Source of the DNA: Syncephalastrum monosporum B8922
Taxonomy: Eukaryota; Mucoromycota; Mucoromycetes; Mucorales; Syncephalastraceae
Direction of reading: 5' to 3'
Assembly: GCA_000697355.1 (NCBI GenBank)
Contig: JNEN01001275.1
Coordinates: 124,001 to 188,000, forward strand
Length of the DNA stretch: 64,000 nt
The notes beneath the pieces were generated by a model, which saw nothing but the letters and a program-made list of their open reading frames with translations, was not told the DNA's origin and made no database searches. A program made the translations under genes and the position numbers. Positions 34,765 to 46,152 of this stretch are shown here, piece by piece (position 1 is the first letter of the stretch; every line of letters begins with the position of its first letter).

Positions 34765-35323
34765 AGAGAGATAGAGAGAGAGAAAAGACTCCAGGTCAAT
34801 AACACATTGGTAAAGAGTTTTTGCATTTGACTTACCCTCCATCGACGGTTTCATCCAGGCAGAGCACCACCAAGTCCAAGTTGTCCATGATCGACCGCTT
34901 TTCGACTTGGAATCTAATTTTGTCCTTTCGATAAATATTCAAGAGTCGACTTAGGGTAACACTCACCTCAGGAGGGTAGAGACAGCGTCATAAAAGGCGT
35001 TAAGCATACTCAGCAGAATCAGCTCGTTTTCCTCGATGGAACCCACGACGTAGAAGAAGATATCGATATTGGAGCGATACAGGACCACCTGGTTATCGTA
35101 CAGAATGACCTCGCCTGTATTGCATGTGAGCGAAGCGTCATCTTTCTGGGATCGTCGTCTACTTGCCTTGTGCTCGCTTGGTTTTATCAAACAGACCCTT
35201 TTCAAAGGCCTTCTGGTCCTTGAGGTTGGGGTATTCTTGGCCGTAGTACTTGGCGAGGACACGGTTCCCCTCGGCATCGAGGAGGACGACGGCCTTGATG
35301 GAGTAAAGGGACAGATTGACCAT
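34579..35323 (-). CDS. RET3: Coatomer subunit zeta (COPI)
   Basis: Four minus-strand exons (35167-35323, 34967-35114, 34836-34913, 34579-34726) give 176 residues. The longin-like fold of zeta-COP is recognisable: [72 protein letters not shown] and [17 protein letters not shown]. It is a subunit of the COPI coat that returns cargo from Golgi to ER. The first intron (35115-35166) seems to start with GC. The last intron contains a (CA)n run. The gene shares a 186-bp head-to-head promoter with Med31. Confidence 0.93.
34733..34761. repeat. (CA)n microsatellite in a coatomer intron
   Basis: About 14 CA units inside the last intron of the zeta-COP gene, near its splice acceptor. Confidence 0.9.
35115..35166 (-). 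other. GC-AG intron in the coatomer zeta gene
   Basis: The minus strand reads CACAAG then GCAAGT. Splicing at the GC gives RAQ|GEVILYD in frame. Using the GT four bases on shifts the frame and loses the conserved beta strand. Confidence 0.8.
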
Positions 35324-35509
35324 GGTTGATGAACGGAAAGATGCTCGCTGGGCGCGTTTGTTCGTAAGCCGACCCACATCGAGCGGAGCGTCAAATACAG
35401 CCAGCCAGCCAGTCTCTCTGGTCGTCGTCCATTGGGCTTATTCCTACAGTAAACCCGCACGCGTCTGCCAGTTGTCCTTTTTTTTTTTTCTACTCTTTTC
35501 ATTTTTATT
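35324..35509. promoter_or_regulatory. Shared head-to-head promoter, zeta-COP / Med31
   Basis: Only 186 bp separate the two ATGs on opposite strands. An inverted CCAAT box (ATTGG) lies near 35431, and a T-run directly precedes the Med31 start. Shared use is inferred from spacing. Confidence 0.5.
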
Positions 35510-36060
35510 ATGGAGACAAACGAACAGCAGCCTTCAAAGAATGACCGTCGTTTCCAGATCGAACTCGAGTTCATACAGTGCCTCGCCAATCCTTGGTACC
35601 TCAATAGTATGCTCCATCTATTGAATCGCTTTCGACAATCTCACCTTTTGTTTGGTTTAGATCTAGCTCAACAACAGTATTTCAAGGACGAGGCCTTTAT
35701 CCGGTATCTTGAATACTTGCAATACTGGAAGCAGCCTGAATATGCCAAGTTCATCGTGTAAATAATCGAGCTCTGCAGAAAAGACGGAACAGTGGCTAAC
35801 TTGCTAAAAGATACCCGCACGCGCTGTACTTTTTAGACCTGCTTCAACATGAACAGTTCCGCGAACACGTCAGTACATCCGATAATACCCAAGAAATTCA
35901 CCGGATGCAGTACTACCACTGGATGTACCTCCGGAACCCGCCGAAGGAACAACAACAATCCTCACAACAGCAACAGCAACAACAGCAACAACAACTGCAG
36001 GATCAGGGACAACAATCACCATCACACATACAGCAAGCACAGCAAGCGCAGCAGCAGTAA
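35510..36060 (+). CDS. MED31: Mediator subunit 31 (Soh1)
   Basis: Two exons (35510-35757, 35811-36060) give 165 residues. The conserved Med31 core is clear: RFQIELEFIQCLANPWYLN, YFKDEAFIRYLEYLQYWKQP, YAKFIVYPHALYFLDLLQ and YHWMYLRNPP. Med31 is the most conserved Mediator subunit and sits in the middle module that links activators to RNA polymerase II. A Gln-rich tail (long CAA/CAG run) of about 40 residues follows the core; such tails vary freely. The 53-bp intron splits a Val codon. Confidence 0.95.
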
Positions 36061-36576
36061 CAACAGCAGCAAACGTCGTTTCGTCCTCTCATTCCACCCG
36101 CCTTCCTCTCTCTTTCTTCATTTTATCCCACCGTCTTTTGCTTTTTTTCTTCCACCGTTAATATGTATATTTCTACTTGCATTATTTGATATAATGGCTA
36201 CCATGTTTCTCTATCGTCCGGTCCGTACAAGCTGTGGGTGATGAAAAGCGTATTGTATTCTGAGAATGAGTAAGGAACATTATGCAGCATAGAGAGGTGT
36301 GGTGTTACGCGACAGACGATTGCGTCATGACAGTGCATTAAACGCAGTGGCGACTGTTCGGGCCATTTCCAGGGCTATCCATAGATAAGACGCGTCCTTA
36401 TTTTGTACATTATGAACACACGAAGCTTCGCAATGTGCAACTGTGCATACATGCCCCGCGTGTGTATGTGTGTGTAAGATCGATTCGCAATTCCCAGTGA
36501 TTTGGGTGTGACTGAGTTTGCCTGCCCAATTCTTTCGTCCTCTCGTACTCTCTCTTTTCTTGCTTATACTTCAAAT
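36061..36576. other. Intergenic, Med31 to importin alpha
   Basis: 3' flank of Med31 and promoter of importin alpha. A pyrimidine-rich leader precedes 36577. Confidence 0.5.
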
Positions 36577-38494
36577 ATGGACCGATCGGGCGATCGTCGA
36601 CCGATGCCGCGAAGGGGACGTCGTTTAGGCGCACTTGCACTCAGCAAGTCCAAAAAGAACGAAGAGAGCATACACAAACGACGGACGTACAACCCTGCCA
36701 CCGATGAAGGCGTTACCAAGACCACCAACAAAAACGACCCTATCTTGAAAGCTGAGGTAACCACCCACACACTCGCTCTGTATGCTGGAGATGCATGCTT
36801 ATGCCACGCGTAATCTTTGTAGCTCGCCAATGTGCTGCCCACCTTGCGTAGATACCTATTCACAGACAGCTACGGTCTGCAGCTGAACGCTACCGTCAAA
36901 TACCGGAAACTTCTGTCTCAGGAACACGATCCTCCCATTCAGCAAGTCATTGACTCGGACGGTGTTGTGCGCAGGCTCATTGAGTTTCTGTCCTCTCGTT
37001 TCTCGAAACTTCAGGTGTGTACCGTCTTACCTTCATCTGTATTCTCTACCATGTGCCCGATATCCGTTATTCTGCCATGACATGGAGCTGACTGCCTCTT
37101 GCCTTTGTCACAGTTTGAATCAGCGTGGGCACTGACCAACTTGGCATCGGGGAGTCCACAGCAAACACAAGTTATCATTGATGAAGGCGCACTTCCACCA
37201 CTCATAAAGCTGCTGACAAGCCCTGTACCAGACGTACGAGAACAAGTATGTACTGAGTGTCCCTAACGCGACAGCTTCTTGCTCGGTGCAACAAAGTACA
37301 TAACTGACACGATCTAGGCAGTATGGGCGATTGGGAATATCGCAGGCGACAATACAGCGCTGCGGGACCGAGTCTTGGAGCACAATGCGATGGAACCGCT
37401 GATTAGCATACTTGAAGCTAAGACAGAGAGGCTGACGATGGTGCGCAATGCAGTATGGACCCTGTCAAATTTGTGCCGCGGGAAGGACCCGTCGCCCGAT
37501 ATGAAATACGTACGTAATATCCGCTTCCCCATTCATACACGTCGCGAGAGACACGTATCCACTCACGCCACGCTATCTCATCTTATCAATGTAGATCACA
37601 GCTGCCCTCAAGGTCATGCCCAAACTCGCCGCTTATTCGGACGAGGACATCCTGGTCAACACATGCTGGGCCCTGGCCTACATCGGTGACGGCAGCAATG
37701 AACGGATACAGGCCGTCATTGATAGCGGCGTATGTCCACGCGTCATTGAGCTCCTAAAACACCCATCGCGGACAGTTAGAATACCCGCTCTGCGGTGCGT
37801 TGGGAATCTGGTAACGGGCGACGACGATGCACAGACACAGGCCGTCCTGGACAATGACGCGCTGCCAGCTTTACGGCACGTCATGATGAGCAAAGAAGAA
37901 AGTTTGAGAAAGGAAGCATGCTGGACCATCTCAAACATCACCGCAGGCAGTCCCAGCCAGGTGCAGGCTGTCTTTGATGCCGGTATCATTCCTTTCCTTC
38001 TCCACATTCTCTTTCGCGGCGATATCAAGTCAAGAAAGGAGGCGTGCTGGGCCATCTGCAACGCAACGTCTAGCGCCCGGACTCACCCCGATCTCGTACG
38101 GACGCTCGTCAAGGCCGGATCGATTGGGCCGCTCTGCAATATGTTGACTTACCCGGAAAACAAGATCCTGCTTGTCACACTCGATGCGCTTGACAATATC
38201 CTGTTTGTGGGCGAAATGGACAAGATGAACCGCCCGGACCGTATCAACATGTACGCCATGCTGGTAGACGAGTGCGGAGGGATGGAGACTATCCATGGTC
38301 TGCAATCGCACGAGAGCACAGAGATCTATGAGAAATCATACCACATCATCGACAAGTACTTTGCGGACGAGGATGAGGAGGAAGAGCAAGAAGCTTTGCT
38401 GGCGCTAGCCACGGCACAGCAGCTCCAGCAGCAGAACGATGGTGCGGCCTATGCGTCGTATCTACAAGCAGTGAACAATGGAAAGGTATTGTGA
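36577..38494 (+). CDS. SRP1: Importin subunit alpha (karyopherin alpha)
   Basis: Five exons (36577-36756, 36823-37014, 37114-37245, 37318-37509, 37595-38494) give 531 residues. A basic N-terminal importin-beta-binding segment ([17 protein letters not shown]...KRRTYNP) is followed by about ten armadillo repeats. The W...N pairs of the NLS grooves are visible: [59 protein letters not shown] and [12 protein letters not shown]. The acidic C-terminus ([12 protein letters not shown]) matches the Cse1-binding end. It carries classical-NLS cargo into the nucleus with importin beta. Exon ends fall between repeats, all in phase 0. The IBB lacks the usual Phe-Lys-rich start, so one small upstream exon cannot be excluded. 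Confidence 0.95.
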
Positions 38495-38974
38495 ACTGGC
38501 TCGGCTCCTTATTGTAAACAGACGCACACGCACGTATCTCTCGGGACATCCTCGTCCAACGCGTGCTCGTTGTGACAACTTCTCTTCAACAAGTCAGGTC
38601 ACAACGTGATATGCGACTTCCTGTACACCTTGATTTCTCTTCCTGTCCTCTTTTACCCCTTCCCTTCCCCAACCATCATCTCACGCTACCTTCTCATGTC
38701 TATACAGCTCAGACCTTATCCTCGTTTATCCGTCCATTATAACCCGTGTACCTTGTTTATTTCTTCCCCGCAAATAACCAATCCGACAACATGAACAATC
38801 ATTGCTTTACAACGCAGCAGTAACTACGAACCAGGGAGGGCCAATCGGATTATTTGTTGGACGACGAATTTACCATATTAAGAATGATAGCGTGTCCTTT
38901 TATTTTCCCCGGATCACTGCTCCGGTCTTTTTGCAAGTGTCTATCCTTTTTTTCTCTTATTAAAATACCTCGTC
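38495..38974. other. Intergenic, importin alpha to xylulokinase
   Basis: The sequence is C/T-rich with no supported reading frame. Confidence 0.5.
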
Positions 38975-40723
38975 ATGAGCGACAACTGCTATCTAGGTCT
39001 GGACCTCTCTACTCAACAGCTGAAATGCACCGTCATGAACGATGCTCACGAGATTGTCCTCGAGAAAGCTGTCAACTTTGACCGGGATCTTCCCGCCTAC
39101 AAAACCCGGAACGGTGCGATTGATCATGGCAACGACCACGTCACCTCGCCCACCATCATGTGGGTCGACGCTATGGACAAGCTCTTTGAGGCCATAAAGA
39201 CAACACCCTATGCTGCGAAAATACGCGGTATATCCGGTGCAGGACAGGTATGGCGGTGGGCGTGTCCTACTTCAGGGACTAAGCAATCTATCATCTTGTA
39301 GCAACATGGCAGCGTGTACTGGAGCGAAGCTGGCATCCAGGCACTCGCAGCCCTGGATTCCAGCAAGTCACTCAAAGAGCAGCTTGCGACTGCTTTTGCG
39401 ATCGAGCAGTCGCCCATCTGGCAGGACGCGAGCACCACGCGCGAGTGCCGCTCCCTCGAGCAATCGGTCGGCGGTGCGCAGGCGCTGGCTGATTTGACTG
39501 GATCCAAGGCATATGAGCGTTTTACGGGTAACCAAATTGCAAAGGTACGTAGCCTGGATAGGGGAGGGTCTCGTCGAAAATGACGGATGGGAGCTGACAG
39601 CTCGTGTGTAGATCTACGCAGAACAAAAAGACGCATATGAAACTACCAAGAACATCTCACTCGTGAGCTCCTTCATTGCCACCGTCCTTTTGGGTCAACT
39701 GGCTCCCGTCGACTCTCCCGAAGGCTCAGGTACCAACATGATGAACATTGAGACCCACCGCTGGCAGCCCAACCTTGTCGAGCACTGCGGTGGTCCTGAG
39801 CTGATCAAGAAACTGGCCCTGGAACCTGTGGAAGGAGGTGTGCAACTCGGTAATATCCACCCTTACTTTGTGGAACGGTTTGGTCTCAGCCCAGGTAATA
39901 AGAGAGAAGAAAAAGGATGATGTTTCAATTATACTTATACTCAAACCCGTACCTGACAGAGTGCAAGGTTATGCCCTTCACGGGTGACAACTCGGCGACC
40001 TTGGTCTCCATGAATCTTCACGAAGGTGACTGTGTGGTATCGCTCGGTACCTCCGACACGGTTTTGGTGTATCTCAAGCAAGCACAGGCGACCACCGAGT
40101 CGCATTTGATGGCACACCCGACCGACGCCAAAGGCTACATGGGCATGCTCTGTTACAAGAACGGCTCGCTGACGCGCCAGCATGTGCGCGATCTGTATGC
40201 GAATGGGGACTGGGACACCTTCAACAAGCTCCTCCAGAATCCGACAGAGGACGACACCTTCGGATTCTACTACTGGATGCAGGAAATCATACCGTTCGCT
40301 AAGGGCATCTACCGGTTCGAAAACGGCCAACCCACACAAGAGTTTAAGGAACCCACGACCAACGTGCGGGCCATCCTCGAATCCCAGTTTCTCTCGATGC
40401 GCGTGCGTCTCGACCGCATGACGCGTCAGCAAAAGATGAAGCGCATCCTTGCCACCGGTGGTGCGGCGGCTAATACCGCTCTCCTCCAGGTGCTGTCGAA
40501 TGTGCTCGGTCTGCCGGTGTACAAGCAGAAAGGTATGAACAGTGCCAGTCTCGGCGGCGCGTTGCTAGCCAAATACGGTGTCCAGCAGCAGAGTTTTGAG
40601 GACATGATGGTGGGTCGTCAGGATGAGCCTGAAAAGGTGTGTGACCCTGATCTGGCCTGGACAGAGAAGTACAAGGCGCGCGTGGACGCCTACGTCGCGC
40701 TGGAACACTCCGTTTGTAAATAA
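38975..40723 (+). CDS. D-xylulokinase
   Basis: Four exons (38975-39247, 39302-39544, 39612-39894, 39960-40723) give 520 residues. This is a FGGY-family sugar kinase. Landmarks are YLGLDLSTQQLKCTVMND (first phosphate loop), the ISGAGQQHGSVYW substrate/ATP region, the conserved Asp region SPIWQDASTTRECRSLE, VVSLGTSDTVLVY and the C-terminal ATGGAAANTALLQVLSNVLG. It phosphorylates D-xylulose with ATP, feeding pentoses from xylose and arabinose breakdown into the pentose phosphate pathway in the cytosol. All four exons join in frame. Confidence 0.94.
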
Positions 40724-40949
40724 TTATCTATTGTACACATTCTTTCAAGCTGGACATCTATCAGTCAATTAAAAAGCAAAACTACATCATCATACTTGTA
40801 TGTTCCATCCTGTTGCTACAGAACCATGTATTACGACCATTTTCTTTTTTCTTTTTTTTTTTTTTTTTCTACAGCTAACTAGCCTACGAAATTTCGTTCC
40901 GAAATCAGTTCTCGTGGACTACACTTCATTTTTATTATACATACCAGCT

Positions 40950-41110
40950 ACCGGGACCGGGGTCGTCAATACACGCTCGCGGCGTGTTGGCCACTGCCTC
41001 ATCTGGACTGTGCAGCAGATTGCATTTTTGAGTCACAGTTTCATATTATCAACCACAAGCACTTACCGATGAACGTGGGGCAGACATTTGGCGCAAGGCA
41101 CATGTCTTTG
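40950..41110 (+). repeat. Diverged dispersed repeat, copy A
   Basis: It shares ordered blocks with 59130-59290: GGGTC.TC.ATAC, GGCG.G.TGG, CTGCCT, CACAGTT, TTACCG, ATTTGGCGC and TCTTTGG, at similar spacing. Both copies lie on the same strand, downstream of a plus-strand gene. Confidence 0.5.
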
Positions 41111-41692
41111 GGGGGTAAGTTTTGACGGTGGTCCCGGCCACCGGCAGCCGGCTAGTGGGTCGCGAACGGGGAAGAAGGAGAGAGGGAGAGCAAGCGGAGA
41201 GGAAGAGCAAAGGGAGAACGAGGAAGGAGCGGAACTGGAACGTGTGTTAATGTCTCATATTCAATGCATAGACCTGAATCTGTTTCACTTACGGGCAGAG
41301 GAAAAAGCGGAAAGGAGGTGGAAGAGGCGCGAGCGGAAGAGAAGACAGGAGGAGAGGCGAGCAAGAAGACTGCAAGCTAAGTGTACATCAGAAGGAGGTT
41401 AGTGCGGTCCAAGAACCATGTACTCTTGACGCGACAACTTACTTTCATGCACACCGGTGCAGTCGGGGGCGGGCAACCGGTGGCAGAGGGACTTTGGGGA
41501 ATGTAGTGGTCTATGTGTTGCACTTCTTATTAGTTTATACTTGTAACTATAATCCTTTCGTATATACTTGCCAGCAGGATGACTTGACCAGGGTAAAGAA
41601 GAAGAAAATTAGACTTGGGAGAAAACAAAAGACTTTTTATGAGAAAGAGCGCGTGTCAATCGATATTCATGCAAGAACACGGGCGGGCTGTG

Positions 41693-41980
41693 CCAATGGG
41701 AAAGGAGAAGTAAAAGATAAGGACCTGACAGGGATTGACGTCGAGCTTTTTTTTCCAAGTTTCATAGGTTCCATTGGTTAACCAAGCTATCACGCAATCT
41801 ACGTTTTACCAATGGGGAAAAAGAGCTCAAAGATATGGTCTCTGACAGGTATTGACGTCAGGTATCTTTCGCGTTTCAGAGGATTCATTGGCCTACTTTA
41901 CCATCACGCGGTTCACATTTACCGAAGGACACGGGTGAAAAGACCTTGATGAGGATTGACGTCAGGTACCGTTGACGTCT
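41693..41980. repeat. Tandem repeat (~117-bp unit) with TGACGTCA cores
   Basis: Three diverged units begin near 41693, 41809 and 41926. ATTGACGTC occurs at 41734, 41851 and 41954, and a fourth GACGTC lies near 41973. The perfect palindrome TGACGTCA is at 41853-41860 and 41956-41963. Between cores, CCATTGG..A...TATCACGC resembles TCATTGG..TAC..ATCACGC in the next unit. Confidence 0.75.
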
Positions 41981-42002
41981 CAAAGTTGTCTACTTTGGCA
42001 GA

Positions 42003-42040
42003 CGCCCTGCCCGGGAATTGAACCGGGGTCTTTTGTGTCT
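42003..42040 (-). other. tRNA-like 3' fragment
   Basis: On the minus strand, GACCCCGGTTCAATTCCCGG followed by GCAGGGCG resembles a tRNA T-arm (RNA pol III B box) plus 3' acceptor strand. There is a C-C mismatch in the T-stem. No matching 5' acceptor strand or A box was found upstream, so it is a relic or chance. Confidence 0.35.
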
Positions 42041-45000
42041 TGCTTATGTAATTATGGATGTACGGAATATTAAGATTATTATATATAGATACTTCACGAC
42101 CAAATTCGTGGTTTTTTACCCTGAACGTAGAATCACTATACTTTACCTCACATGTTTCTGTGGAGTGGGCAGTTTCTTGTAGCAGGTCACTTTCGTCGGC
42201 AGACGTATATATGTTTTTTGTTTGACCACACACCTTCGGAGTAGTATGCAAGGAGCTCGCACAAGACACGTTTCACTCACCATAATGTGAGAAGCTGCAT
42301 GAAGCACAGTAATATATGCAGGTGTGTTTAAACTTCGATTTTCGCTGCCGACACTTATAAGGCTTTGCAATCGTTTTAAAGACTTCATAATGTTAAGATC
42401 TTCGTTTGAGCCTTCTAGAAAGGTTGAAACGCCTCAAACTGCTGGGTTTACAGGCGTGACACAGCATAGTAATACAGTAGATAGCTGATGAATGTTCTAT
42501 CACTGTAGTAGCATAACATGCACATTTATACTTATATTTGTGCATGTACGTTATATACGAGTGGTACTTCAAACGGTATAGTTGATGATATTAGATATGC
42601 CCTATGAACTGTTGGTTTTATGTTTCATGTGCATTGTATATTCTGGAGTCTGGTAAGGTGCATACGTACCACGCTCATCACTTTAATTTCGCTTTCCTAG
42701 TTATCTAGAACGCGCGGTACTTGCCGCACTCTGCTTTACACGACCACTGTCGTGCCGATAGACAGTATTGATGAACAAAGAGTAATACATGTGCCCATAA
42801 CCCTTTTTCTCACATTTAAGGCCTCTTCTTTCAGTGTCATGGAATGACTATGAAACCCTATCGCAAACGAGTCATGTTGAGAATACTCATTAAAGAAACA
42901 AGAGCGCTATAGATGCTTCTCACATCGAGTAACCTCAACATCCTAGTTTTCGTCCAGAGAGTGTACGAAACCGGCCTCCTTAACCCAGATGATATATATC
43001 ATACGAGATGGGACGGGTATCACATCCAGATCACATGACTTAAATGTGCCATTTTACACAAGGAATGCTGCATGTTTCTCACCGTCGGCAAATGTTACTT
43101 GTGCTCTTGTTTTATGGAGATGTATGTATCATCCCGTGTGGAGACTTAAATTGGCGATATTTCTATTGTTAGAATACAACAGTAACGTGTGCTGTGTTTG
43201 GATTATGCCAATGTATATCATGAGAGGATCACACGATTCCACGGCCGCAAAGGTGGGGCACACCAGTGTTCCGTCGTGTGTCTCGCTAAAGAAATCAGGC
43301 GCGCAGACAGCCTGTATCGTCTAAAATAAATCCGGCTTGCAGGCTTTGATAGATCTGGTCCAGGTGGAGTGGACAAGAGGCATCTTCTACATAGCATATC
43401 GGGATATCTGATGCGTTTAGAAGTCTTCAGGACGATATTTTATATATCAATGTTAACGGCCACAGCGGATTTGCTCGTTCACGCGACCATCTGAGAACAT
43501 CGAGGAACAAACAGGAACTGATGTGAACATCACACTCGCCACATGCACTCGCACAAGTAGACCAACCCCACGCTTATTGGGTTGTCATTCGGTCCCAGAT
43601 ATCAGGAACGCAACTTTGGTAACAAAGTGGACCTTGCGTGCGTCTAAATAGAGTGAGCTCTTAGGTATCGAATGTACTATGTACTGTATTCGATTCAAAC
43701 CCTCATCAAAAGACATCCGAGTGTGGTTAGCATCACAGTAATGACACTTTGGGTATGGTAAGATCGGTGACGATAATAACCAAGGTGGAGGTCTATGCAC
43801 ACGTACATACAGCCTTTGTTATATCGTGAACGGCTTCTTCCTTTGTAAAAGGTAAATGAACAGTGCTATCCCTTTGTGAGTGATGGGTGGCAAAACCGTA
43901 TCCTGCTATTATTCTTTTGTTTGTCTTTGCCATGTGGAAGATATCCATCCTAGATGGTGTGGCCGTGAAAGTGAAGTTGCCTTGCCGGAAAACCACGCGT
44001 CTGGCTTATTATTATTGGTTCGGTGTCTTTGATATTTTCCCACCGAAGATCCTTCAGATACGGTCTAGACAGCCAGCAGGCTGTGCGCCATCCAAAATGC
44101 CAAATTTTTTTCTATCGCCACAGGAGAGTACACAAAAATATGAGAATGAAACCTTGCTTTTCCGTCTATTGCGTTCTTGTCAAGCATGTTGAGGAATATA
44201 CCATAGTCGCTAAGGCTTTTATTTAATACGTACGCGCCAAGCTTTTCATTTACAACGGCGATCATATCGGCTGTCAAGGATGACGACAGTGATGATGTCG
44301 ACTTTGGGGGAGCAATAAGGAAGGAGAAGCTTAAGGGCAGCCGGCTTGCACCCAACAATTACACCCAGATACGCCTTTGGGTAGGCAGGCGGGTGTCTGC
44401 CTGCCTTATAAGGCAAGGTACCGGCCACCTCAGTATTGGAGGGTGAAGCCTAGGCAATGGCCAGTCTGTGTCTCCGACGCATGGCAACGCAATGAGCCTC
44501 ATTGCACATTGCTGGCCATTTCCCCGCTTTTCCGAGATATATTTTAAAAGAGCGTTTTTTTTTTAAAAAAAAAAGAAAAGAAGTGGCGTGGCAAGAAGTA
44601 GTGGGAGAAAAAAAGGAACAAAGATATAGTTTCGCAGAATGTAGTGATTTTCTTTTGGTGATATAGTCTGCGCCGTATATGGCCCATGGGAATTTTTTTT
44701 TTTTGCTCCATTTCTGTTTTCCCATGGTGCCTCACTCTTAGTTTAAGCAACCCGCATTTCGGGCTTTCGATGGTCTCCCTTGTTTCTTCTTTGTGTCACC
44801 ACGAAAGCGCGCAATGGATACAATGGGGTTGTTCTCTGAGTTTCTGGCTGCTACTACCGGAGAAAGTCGACTACAGCGCCCGCCCTTTTTCCTGTACTAT
44901 CTCCGCACATGATACATGGTGTAAATTTGCTGGGTATACCTTATGCGTCTATATTACCGCAAAGGTTCGACCAACATGATGCATAAGGTTGCATGGCGCG

Positions 45001-46152
45001 GGAAGCTGTATTAGTAAAATGCACGGGTGAATACAAATAAAAGGGTTTTATTGGGCAATGCATGCCCATAGGAAAAACACATGAGCAGATGCGCAAAGAT
45101 TTTTCTCTGGTGTTGTTGGGTCGCCGCCCGTATAGCAGGCTTGTCGTACCGAACACCATAGCGTTTTTGTAGGTTTGGTGCTAAAAAAAGGTACAACTGA
45201 TGTATCCTTTTTTAACTTTTGCCTGATTCCAGGATTTGCGCTTAACAAATAGAAATGCCACCGTGTGGCATAAGTAAACAACCAGTCCCTGATTTTTAAT
45301 ATGTCAGTATACGGGTCCAATGATCGATAAACCCGAGGAGAAGTTGACGCGAAAGGAGAGATCACTTTCATCTTGTTCTTTGTTGCCACTGCTCTTAAGT
45401 GACCACCGTGTTCCTAACCATTTAGAGCAGGCGACACAAGAAGACATTTCTTGTGCTCGCGCATTGCTGAGGGATGCACTGCGTGTGCGACATGGTGTTG
45501 CTCACTCGCGTTACCTTTCACAAAAAGCAAGCCGGTAGGTGCGTCAATGCGCCTTTCATTTGGATACATACTTCTGTGATGAGTGAGATCTATCACTTTG
45601 AAGATATGATAGGAGGACGTGTTAAAGAAGACTTGCAAGGATACTGTGTTTACAGGATTAGTAGCTTACATTGCATCATCGATTTGCGCCTTTTGAATCG
45701 AGGGATCAAGTAGTGCGCGGTCGATGGAATATGGGGAGGTTGTAAATGTGGGTATTTCACATGGACTAGACACTTTTGAACAAAGAAGTTTATTGGCATG
45801 CGGCCTTTCTCAAGGTGGACGAACGGCGTGTGGATAATTCTGTTTCGGTGAGGTTGAACAAGATTCATTAGGCGGAGAGGCATATAAAGCTTTGCACCTC
45901 TTTGCCCGCGCCACCATCTCCCTTTCTCTTCTGTTTCCTTTTTCTCGCCTTTACCCTCTCTACACAGCTGTTGCCTGGGCAATAACGATACGAACAGTGC
46001 TCGCTTGTGACTTGGCTAGCCTGCTCGACAACCAAATTCGCTTGTGTCCCCACCGAACTTGTGAACGGCAACCATACCCGCCTTAATATATCTCTCTCCG
46101 CTCTTTCGCCACTACAACTACTACAAACGAATACAGCCAACGGCTCATAGCT

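Larger units (their letters stand above)
40724..46152. other. 5.4-kb gene-poor region
   Basis: No gene could be supported on either strand. The region holds one copy of a diverged dispersed repeat (about 40950-41110), an Arg/Glu-rich open stretch (41088-41402) without recognisable homology, a CRE-bearing tandem repeat (41693-41980), a tRNA-like scrap (42003-42040), a perfect 8-bp hairpin (44383-44406) and several homopolymer runs. Confidence 0.55.

Noticed and set aside
41088..41402. 104-codon plus-strand frame rich in Arg and Glu
   Set aside because: Composition follows a purine-rich AGG/GAG tract. There is no recognisable domain, and the frame begins inside the dispersed repeat copy A.
42989..43324. 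111-codon plus-strand frame in the gene desert
   Set aside because: Cys/Val-rich noise-like composition with no motif, and not conserved in pattern with anything in the window.
43680..43700. GATTCAAACCC resembling a tRNA B box in reverse
   Set aside because: No T-stem pairing or acceptor stem could be built around it.
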